Positions 24,750 through 31,179 of a stretch of 33,216 nucleotides of DNA are shown piece by piece. The stretch lies in contig JAEUIR010000023.1 of NCBI GenBank assembly GCA_016795025.1, positions 1 through 33,216 on the forward strand. The letters run 5' to 3'. Source of the stretch: Phycisphaerales bacterium. Its GTDB lineage: Bacteria > Planctomycetota > Phycisphaerae > UBA1845 > Fen-1342. The translations under genes and the position numbers were made by a program. The notes below the pieces were generated by a model. That model saw nothing but the letters and a program-made list of their open reading frames with translations. It did no database searches and was not told the origin of the DNA. Each line of letters starts with the position of its first letter. Positions within the stretch are counted from its first letter, which is position 1.

Positions 24750-26279
24750 GTGAATCCGCTGGTTTGGCTTCATTATCGATTAGTCGGCTCGACCAACGCA
24801 CTGATCTTTGTCGGCATTTTCGCGCTGCTCGTAATTGGCGGCGCGGGAATCTCGTACCGCATGGCGCCGGCAGCGCAGGCCGGGCAGGTTAGTTCGGTAT
24901 GGCTCGCGATCATTACGGTCGGACAGGCACTGTTCCTCGGCATTGCAATGCCCGCGGCCGTGCGCAAGGCCGTACTGCGCGATTTCCAGACGGGAATGAT
25001 CGAATCGCATCGCTTGTCGCCGCTCAGCGGATTCACGCTCATCAGCGGCTATCTGATGGGAGCGCCGGTTCAGATCTGGATGCTCTATGGGATGAGCCTC
25101 TTGTTCGGGACGCTGTTCTCCGCCCATTACGGCTATTCGCTTGGCGTCACCACCACCGTTCCCGCGTGGTACTTTCTTCAGGCATGCCTTCTCGTGCTGA
25201 CGTTCATGATCACCACGCTGGTGCTTTTGATCGCGCTCGGCACGTCCGGCAAGGCCAACATCATCGGCGTAATCGCCATGATCAGCGTTTTCGGCGGATG
25301 GGTCGTCGTTGGCGTTGTTCCGGGGCTCGCGCTGCTGATCGGTCTGATGAGCGCCGACGCGATGTATTACAGCGTCACAAAAGGGCAGGTGCGAAACGCC
25401 GAAACAGTGCTGATCGCTGCGATCGTGCAGGCCGCGTTTGGAACGCTGTATTTTATGGCCGCTGCGCGCAAAGTCCGCGTGCCGGAAAGGGCCATGTTCA
25501 GTGTCACGCTTGGTACGATTCTCGCGGTGCTTTCGGGCGCTACGTTGGCGGCTGGTTTTCAGCTCGCGCCCGGTTCATCGACGCTTTTTGCAGATTGGAA
25601 GACGCCGCCCGAAATTCAGGTGATCCTTTCGGCGGGCGTATTGCTGCTCATCTGCTACGTGCCGCTGATTTCCGCGGCCGTCGACGCCGCGCTGGCAGAT
25701 CGCGTTCGATCGTTCGGCGAGCCGATTAATGCTTCGCTGCGGCGCTTCCTGTCGTTCATGCCGATCGTACTTGCGATGATCGCGCTTGTGGCGCTGATCA
25801 ACATGCACGACGGCGGCATCCACTCGGCGAATCCGCTGGACGAATATTCGCCCAATTCCATTCGATTCTTCCGCGTGATGACCGTCGTGGCCATCGGATT
25901 GTCGTTCTGGACGGATTACCAATTGCTGTATGCGACCGCGGTGATCGGCCGCAAACCGTTCGTCACGGTTCTGCTCTCCGTCGTTATTCTCAAAGTCGCC
26001 CCGATCCTTCTCGACGTCCCGATCTTCATCATGGCGCAGGAGCAGGGAAATCGAAATGCGCTGTTCTCAACAGGCTACTTCTCCGGCGCCTCGCCGATCG
26101 GCACCGTAATGTTGCTTCTGCTGCCCGGCGGCCGTCCGATTGGCGGTTTGATTGTTCAAGTGCTGTTCGCCCTGGCCGCGACCCTGCTTGCATTTCGCGC
26201 TCGTGGCAGCCTCGCGCCCATCGCCGCGCCGCTAGCTCAACCGATTGAACGACCGCCGCTCAACTCGCCACAAAAGTAG
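24750..26279 (+). CDS. ABC exporter permease, about 12 transmembrane helices
   Basis: The GTG start lies 27 bp after the ATPase stop. The 509-residue protein has about 12 hydrophobic segments, among them LIFVGIFALLVIGGAGISY, IIGVIAMISVFGGWVVVGVVPG, IQVILSAGVLLLICYVPLISA and TVMLLLLPGGRP. It is about twice the size of a standard ABC-2 permease, suggesting two fused halves or a distinct permease type. The substrate is unknown. The coding region ends only 17 bp from the end of the convergent Ku gene, with no terminator hairpin between them. Confidence 0.85.
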   Translation: MNPLVWLHYRLVGSTNALIFVGIFALLVIGGAGISYRMAPAAQAGQVSSVWLAIITVGQALFLGIAMPAAVRKAVLRDFQTGMIESHRLSPLSGFTLISGYLMGAPVQIWMLYGMSLLFGTLFSAHYGYSLGVTTTVPAWYFLQACLLVLTFMITTLVLLIALGTSGKANIIGVIAMISVFGGWVVVGVVPGLALLIGLMSADAMYYSVTKGQVRNAETVLIAAIVQAAFGTLYFMAAARKVRVPERAMFSVTLGTILAVLSGATLAAGFQLAPGSSTLFADWKTPPEIQVILSAGVLLLICYVPLISAAVDAALADRVRSFGEPINASLRRFLSFMPIVLAMIALVALINMHDGGIHSANPLDEYSPNSIRFFRVMTVVAIGLSFWTDYQLLYATAVIGRKPFVTVLLSVVILKVAPILLDVPIFIMAQEQGNRNALFSTGYFSGASPIGTVMLLLLPGGRPIGGLIVQVLFALAATLLAFRARGSLAPIAAPLAQPIERPPLNSPQK

Positions 26280-26296
26280 CGATCTGTCGAGAGCAG

Positions 26297-27220
26297 TTAT
26301 GCTCTGGTCTCCGACCGCCCCCTCGCGCGCTCTGCGGAAGCCGGCCGTTTTATGACCTTCTTGTTCGCCCCCGATGAGCGTTTCATGCGCGAAGGTGCCG
26401 GCCGCCTGATTTGCAACTTTTCCTCTCGCCCGTTCGCGACAATCATGCTTTTTCGCAACACGCCGATCAGGTCGAGTTCACCAGGTTCATCCGACTCATC
26501 CAAGCGGACCTTGAGCGTATCCCGGCCGCGCTTGATTTTCTCATCCAGCAGCCGCCGCAATCGACGCTCATCCTCGTTTTCCAGCAAGGACAGGTCCAGC
26601 TTGTTGCCTCTTTTTTTCGCAAGCGCCTTCGCGACTCGCTTCGATGCGCCATCGTTCTTGGCCGCGCGCGAGCCTTCCATCGGCATCTCGCGCAGCTCTG
26701 TCGAAAAACGCAAAATCTGAGCGCGCAGAATCTTCCCCTCCGAGATGATCGCGGCCAAATATTCACGCTCGCGCATGACAAACGTCGCGATCCCGGCCTG
26801 TCTTCGTCGTCCAAGCACTTCAGCCAGCAGGCGGTAGGCCTTGTTGGCATCGCCGGCCGGCGTCAGATAGTAACCCCGTTCGAAATATGTCGATGGAATC
26901 TGATCGAGGTCCACAAACTCCCGCAAGTCGATATCGCGGGATTTCCGCGGCGCCAGCGATTCCAGCTCCTTGTCGCTAATGGCTACATACTCACCCGGAT
27001 GATGCTCATATCCGCGAACAATCTCGTCCGGCTCCAGAATCCGTTGATGTGCTGGGCAAACAAAGCGCCGTCGCAGCGCGCGAGCAGATTTTCCGAACGT
27101 CCGTGCCCTCACGGCGGGAGCGCGCCGCGCGGTGAACAATTCCACCGGCACGGTCACCAGACCAAATGTGATCGTCCCGGACCAAATACCACGCGGGGAT
27201 GGTTCGCTCTGTTCAGGCAC
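26297..27220 (-). CDS. Ku-domain protein, second copy
   Basis: Ku binds double-strand DNA ends for non-homologous end joining. The 307-residue protein starts at GTG, 8 bp inside the end of the preceding Ku gene, so translation should be coupled. The Ku core is recognised by GIWSGTITFGLVTVPVELFTARR (about 11-33), EIVRGYEHHPGEYVAISDKELESLAP, YYLTPAGDANKAYRLLAEVL and AGIATFVMREREYLAAI. The C-terminal third is rich in Lys and Arg (DERRLRRLLDEKIKRGRDTLKVRL, then KKVIKRPASAERARGRSETRA), as in other bacterial Ku tails that hold DNA. It differs substantially from its partner, so it is an old duplication or separately acquired. Confidence 0.93.
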   Translation of the reverse strand: MPEQSEPSPRGIWSGTITFGLVTVPVELFTARRAPAVRARTFGKSARALRRRFVCPAHQRILEPDEIVRGYEHHPGEYVAISDKELESLAPRKSRDIDLREFVDLDQIPSTYFERGYYLTPAGDANKAYRLLAEVLGRRRQAGIATFVMREREYLAAIISEGKILRAQILRFSTELREMPMEGSRAAKNDGASKRVAKALAKKRGNKLDLSLLENEDERRLRRLLDEKIKRGRDTLKVRLDESDEPGELDLIGVLRKSMIVANGREEKLQIRRPAPSRMKRSSGANKKVIKRPASAERARGRSETRA

Positions 27221-28001
27221 TTCGCTGCTTCCGTTTTGCCTGCTTCAGACTCGCGCTTAGCATTTCGGCCAGTCGATCACTGTTCGTGACACGGGGCGCT
27301 CGCGCCAAGCGCAATCGGGGCGCCTTGCCTCGGGCTTTGGTTTCAATAAACTCGATCACGCGCTGCTGGTGCTCGTCTTGGTATTTCCCCGCCTCAAATT
27401 CCGCATGCAGTGTTTTCACGAGTCGATCCGCGAGATCGCGCTCGCGCTTGTCCAGGGCGCGGCCTTCCGGCGCTGGCAGCACATCCGCGGTCACCACCTC
27501 ATCCGCGAATCGTAGTGTGATCAGAACCAATTGCCCCGCGATCGCCTCCAGCGATCCCACGTAATGCCGCTTTCGCATCACCCACCGCGCGATCGCCTTC
27601 CAAGGTCCATCCGCGAGAGCTTCCACTAATGCGCCGTAGTCTGGCGCGCTGCCGTCACTTCCAAGGTAGTACGGACGCTCATACCAGATGGGGTCGAGCG
27701 CATCCGCCGCGAGAACCTGCTTGATCTCGATTTCGCGAGACGCCTCCGGCGCGATGCTGTCCAGCTCGCTTTTGGATACGCTGACGTACGTGTCGCCTTT
27801 GACGTGATATGCGCGGGTCACGGCCTCCGGTTCAACCGGCTCCTCGCTATCAGCATCCACCATCACTTGATTGACGCGCACCATATCCTGCTCGTGGAGT
27901 AAATGAAACGAAATCCCCCGCTCCTCGACCGCAGAGTACAACCGAACGGGGACACGGACCTCACCCACGCTGATCGCGCCTTTCCAAATCGTGTTGGCCA
28001 A
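27213..28001 (-). CDS. Ku-domain protein, first copy
   Basis: The preferred TTG start at 28001 gives 262 residues beginning MANTIWKGAISVGEVRVPVRLYSA, which aligns with the Ku family N-terminus and has GGAG 6 bp upstream. A GTG at 28055 would add 18 residues that do not look like Ku. Family blocks: EPEAVTRAYHVKGDTYVSVSKSELDSIAPEASREIEIKQVL, DPIWYERPYYLG, WKAIARWVMRKRHYVGSLEAIAGQLVLITLRFADEV. The C-terminal tail is basic (RLRLARAPRVTNSD ... LKQAKRKQRSA). It is divergent from LigD across a 165-bp region that should hold promoters for both directions. Together with the overlapping copy it may make a heterodimeric Ku, by inference. Confidence 0.93.
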   Translation of the reverse strand: MANTIWKGAISVGEVRVPVRLYSAVEERGISFHLLHEQDMVRVNQVMVDADSEEPVEPEAVTRAYHVKGDTYVSVSKSELDSIAPEASREIEIKQVLAADALDPIWYERPYYLGSDGSAPDYGALVEALADGPWKAIARWVMRKRHYVGSLEAIAGQLVLITLRFADEVVTADVLPAPEGRALDKRERDLADRLVKTLHAEFEAGKYQDEHQQRVIEFIETKARGKAPRLRLARAPRVTNSDRLAEMLSASLKQAKRKQRSA

Positions 28002-28166
28002 TCCGGTCTCCGCATCACGGTTGCGCGCCGCTTGAAACGCCCCATGCGTGAGCACGGCCGCGCTCCGCCAAAGCCAGCATCGCCGCGCGCCGTGATTGCC
28101 TCCTGAAATCGAAATGATGAAGCGTTTCGCCTTGGCTTTTCACGATCCAGTCGCCTAAAGGTCAGT

Positions 28167-30794
28167 GTGGGATTGCAGCAATATCGCCGCAAACGCCGCT
28201 TCGGGCTGACACCCGAACCGCGCGGAAAACAGACTCGCCGCGCTCCCGGGCGGTGCTATGTGATTCAAAAGCATGCGGCCACGCGCTTGCATTACGATTT
28301 GCGGCTTGAGTTGGACGGCGTGCTATTGAGTTGGGCGATACCCAAGGGACCGAGCCTGGATCCGTCGGTACGATCGCTGGCAATCCAGGTTGAGGATCAC
28401 CCTCTGGAATACCGCCATTTTGAGGGAGAGATCCCCGCAGGGCACTATGGCGCTGGACAGGTGATCGTCTGGGATTCCGGCACGTGGCGGCCAATCGGCG
28501 ACCCTCACGAAGCGCTAAAGACCGGGCGACTGAAATTCGAGTTGCGCGGCAGCAAACTCAAAGGCGTCTGGAATCTCATCCGGCTCAAGCGTGTCGCCGA
28601 CCGGAAGAAGAGCGAGTGGTTGTTGATTAAACACTCCGATGAATTCGCCCAACCGGAAAGCGAAATGTCCATCACGCGCGAACAGCCGCAAAGCGTATTG
28701 TCGGGCGCTGAAATCATGACGAAGGCCGGTTCGCCGCGCGAGCGCTTGTCGAAGCGGTCCGCGCCTGACGCAAACGGAGCCGCGCGCCGCCAACCCGCGT
28801 CCAAGCATTTTCCCGCCGTCGCACAATTGCCCGGCGCAATCCGAGCGGCGCAACCTGCGTCTATGGCGCCGCAACTCGCTCAACCCGCAGCCGCCGCCCC
28901 CGACGGCCCGCAGTGGATTCATGAGATCAAATTCGACGGCTATCGCCTCATTTGTATCCTTCGCAATGGCCGCGCGAAGTTGCTGACGCGCCGCGGCCTC
29001 GACTGGACCGCGCGTTTTCGGCACATCGCCAGAGCCTGTGAACAGCTAGGCGTAAAGAACGCAATCCTCGATGGTGAGGTCGTGGCATTAGATGAGCGCG
29101 GCCGCAGCGATTTTCAGCGACTTCAAAATGCGCTCCGGTCCGATCATTCTGCGGAGCTGACCTTTTTCGTATTCGACGTGCCGCACTTCGACGCGTATGA
29201 CCTCACGCAATGTGCATTGATCGATCGCCGAAACATCCTAGCCACCATACTTAGTTCGCGCCGTGGCGGAAACACGGTGCGCTTTTCGGACCATGTTGTC
29301 GGAAACGGCGAAAGCGTGCTTCGCGCGGCGTGCCAGATCGGCCTGGAAGGAATTGTCTCCAAACGCGCAGATGCCAAGTATCACAGTCGCCGGGATTCGT
29401 CCTGGCAAAAAATCAAATGTTCCGCCGGACAGGAATTCGTGATTGGCGGCTTTACCGACGCCGGCGGCTCGCGAGTCGGTTTTGGCGCGCTGCTGCTGGG
29501 CACATATGACTCCAACGGCGCTCTGCACTACCGTGGACGGGTTGGCACCGGTTTCAACGATCATGATCTGATGACTTTGGGCGAGGCGCTGCGCTCCATC
29601 GAAATTGACGAACCACCCTTTCACAACCCGCCGAAGGTGACGCGGATGCACTGGGTTCGGCCCATGCTCGTGGCGCAAGTCCACTTTACAGAGTTCACGC
29701 GCGATGGTCGCGTTCGCCACCCATCTTTTCAGGGACTACGCGAAGATAAACCGCCGCGTGAGGTGATTCGCGAGGATCAGCCAATGCCGCAACTCAAGCG
29801 CCGCGCGCCTCAAAGGAAAACCGAACCCGTCGGCCCTCGTCCCGTACCTTCCGACAACGGCCGCAAGCCGAATCGCAACGGCCCAGCCAGTCGCGCCACC
29901 CCTCAGTCGAAGGGCGCCGATTCCAAGGTCGCCGGCGTACGCATCACAAATCCGCAGCGCGTCGTCTTCCCGCAAGCCGGACTTACCAAGTTCGACCTCG
30001 CCGAGTATTTCGCGCACGCCGCCGAACACATGTTGCCGCACGTTGCCCATCGCCCGCTGATGATTGTTCGCTGTCCGGCTGGCGCGGACGGAACGTGTTT
30101 CTATCAAAAACATCGCAACGCCACGCTCGCAAAGTTTCCCGCCGTACCCATCGCCGAGAAATCAAAGATGCGCGACTACGTCTATATTCGCCATGCTGAA
30201 GATATTGTTCGCCTCGCCCAATTCGGCGTGATCGAGCTTCACACATGGGCGTGCCGCGTGGATCGTGTCGAAGCGCCGGATCGCGTGATTTTCGATCTCG
30301 ATCCAGCGGCGGATGTCGAATGGACCCGCGTAAGAGACGCGGCCATCATGCTGCGCGAGCTTCTGGCGCAAGGCGATCTGAAAAGCTTCGTAAAGCTGTC
30401 GGGCGGAAAAGGCCTGCACATCGTCGCGCCAATCGATCGCCGCGCCGGCTGGGACGCCGTCGAATCTTTCGCCCGCGCTCTGGCGATGAGCATTGCTCAA
30501 TACCAGCCGAACGAATTCGTCGCGACGATGAGCAAAGCAAAACGAACCGGGAAGATATTTATCGATTATCTGCGAACACAGCGCGGCGCAACCTGCGTCG
30601 CTCCATGGTCGCCTCGTGCCCGTCCCAGCGCGGCGGTGTCCCTGCCTGTGGATTGGAATGAGCTAAATCGAATCGCGGCCGGCGACCAATTTGACATCCC
30701 CGCCGCGCTGCAGCGCCTGAAACTCCCGGACCCGTGGGCCGAAATGCCGTCGATTCGTCAGCGCTTACCCCGCCTGCCGCCGACAATGGGCTGA
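28167..30794 (+). CDS. ligD: Multifunctional DNA ligase D (LigD): phosphoesterase-ligase-polymerase
   Basis: LigD processes and seals ends held by Ku. The 875-residue protein starts at GTG with AAAGG upstream. Residues 1-165 are the 3'-phosphoesterase domain (LHYDLRLE with His42 and Asp44; His84 in EYRHFEGEIP). A low-complexity Ala/Pro linker runs about 165-245. The ATP-dependent ligase core has Lys255 in EIKFDGYR as the adenylation site, and FVIGGFTDAGGSRVGFGALLLG in the OB-fold part. From about 588 the primase-polymerase domain begins (VRITNPQRVVFPQAGL), with the Asp pair in VIFDLDPAADVEW near 709 and GGKGLHIVAPIDRR. The PE-Lig-Pol order is that of Pseudomonas LigD; mycobacterial LigD is arranged Pol-PE-Lig. 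Confidence 0.96.
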   Translation: MGLQQYRRKRRFGLTPEPRGKQTRRAPGRCYVIQKHAATRLHYDLRLELDGVLLSWAIPKGPSLDPSVRSLAIQVEDHPLEYRHFEGEIPAGHYGAGQVIVWDSGTWRPIGDPHEALKTGRLKFELRGSKLKGVWNLIRLKRVADRKKSEWLLIKHSDEFAQPESEMSITREQPQSVLSGAEIMTKAGSPRERLSKRSAPDANGAARRQPASKHFPAVAQLPGAIRAAQPASMAPQLAQPAAAAPDGPQWIHEIKFDGYRLICILRNGRAKLLTRRGLDWTARFRHIARACEQLGVKNAILDGEVVALDERGRSDFQRLQNALRSDHSAELTFFVFDVPHFDAYDLTQCALIDRRNILATILSSRRGGNTVRFSDHVVGNGESVLRAACQIGLEGIVSKRADAKYHSRRDSSWQKIKCSAGQEFVIGGFTDAGGSRVGFGALLLGTYDSNGALHYRGRVGTGFNDHDLMTLGEALRSIEIDEPPFHNPPKVTRMHWVRPMLVAQVHFTEFTRDGRVRHPSFQGLREDKPPREVIREDQPMPQLKRRAPQRKTEPVGPRPVPSDNGRKPNRNGPASRATPQSKGADSKVAGVRITNPQRVVFPQAGLTKFDLAEYFAHAAEHMLPHVAHRPLMIVRCPAGADGTCFYQKHRNATLAKFPAVPIAEKSKMRDYVYIRHAEDIVRLAQFGVIELHTWACRVDRVEAPDRVIFDLDPAADVEWTRVRDAAIMLRELLAQGDLKSFVKLSGGKGLHIVAPIDRRAGWDAVESFARALAMSIAQYQPNEFVATMSKAKRTGKIFIDYLRTQRGATCVAPWSPRARPSAAVSLPVDWNELNRIAAGDQFDIPAALQRLKLPDPWAEMPSIRQRLPRLPPTMG

Positions 30795-30823
30795 TGCCCT
30801 GCGCCATTCGCGGCGCCGCCGCA

Positions 30824-31099
30824 TCATCCGCCGCCGCGCAGCGCAGCGAACGGGTCGATGTCGCAGTTGTTGACGAGTCCGACGCAGTTCTGATCGTCCG
30901 GAACACAAGGGGCTCACACGCTCAGCGTAGCGACATCGCGGCTCGCGCTGACGCGGGTGGTTAAGATTATGCAGCCGTGAGAGCCGGCGGCGGCGCTCAA
31001 AATTGCAATGCTGGAGTACTTGTCCGCACTCGCACCACTGATGTTCTCGCTGTCGCTGCGCTTCTGGTAACCGACGGCCGGCGTGTGTCCGGCGGCCAA
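30824..31099 (-). pseudogene. Degenerate secreted-protein remnant with dockerin-like loop
   Basis: The frame reads a 61-residue segment starting near 31099 (TTG start) and ending VATLSV, then a TGA at 30914-30916, then, in the same frame, APCVPDDQNCVGLVNNCDIDPF and AALRGGG up to a TGA at 30824. The second part keeps the dockerin-like pattern (D-Q-N-C-x-G-x-V-N-N-x-D-I-D-P-F), but Gly and Phe/Asp positions are altered. By eye, about 40 of 53 bases match the first dockerin loop of the neighbouring secreted-protein gene (31328-31380). It is best read as the decayed 3' end of a paralogue. Confidence 0.5.
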
Positions 31100-31106
31100 C
31101 CATCAA

Positions 31107-31143
31107 CGCGGCCGCGAAACCCGATGAACTGGTCCGCGGCCGC
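31107..31143. terminator. GC-rich hairpin between LigD and the secreted-protein gene
   Basis: GCGGCCGCG (31108-31116) pairs with CGCGGCCGC (31135-31143), with a further ACC/GGT pair inside. TGCTTTTC follows on the plus strand. It sits 37 bp downstream of the minus-strand stop at 31180 and may end that transcript or, reading right, one from LigD. Confidence 0.38.
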
Positions 31144-31179
31144 TGCTTTTCATATGGTTAGTTGATTAGCGACTGCGGA

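Larger units (their letters stand above)
30795..31179. other. Intergenic region with decayed dockerin-like remnant and hairpin
   Basis: This 385-bp gap separates LigD from the large secreted-protein gene. On the minus strand it holds a degenerate dockerin-like tail (30824-30913) and, in the same frame beyond an in-frame TGA, a 61-codon stretch of unrecognised sequence (30914-31099). A GC-rich hairpin is at 31107-31143. I see no complete gene. Confidence 0.5.
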
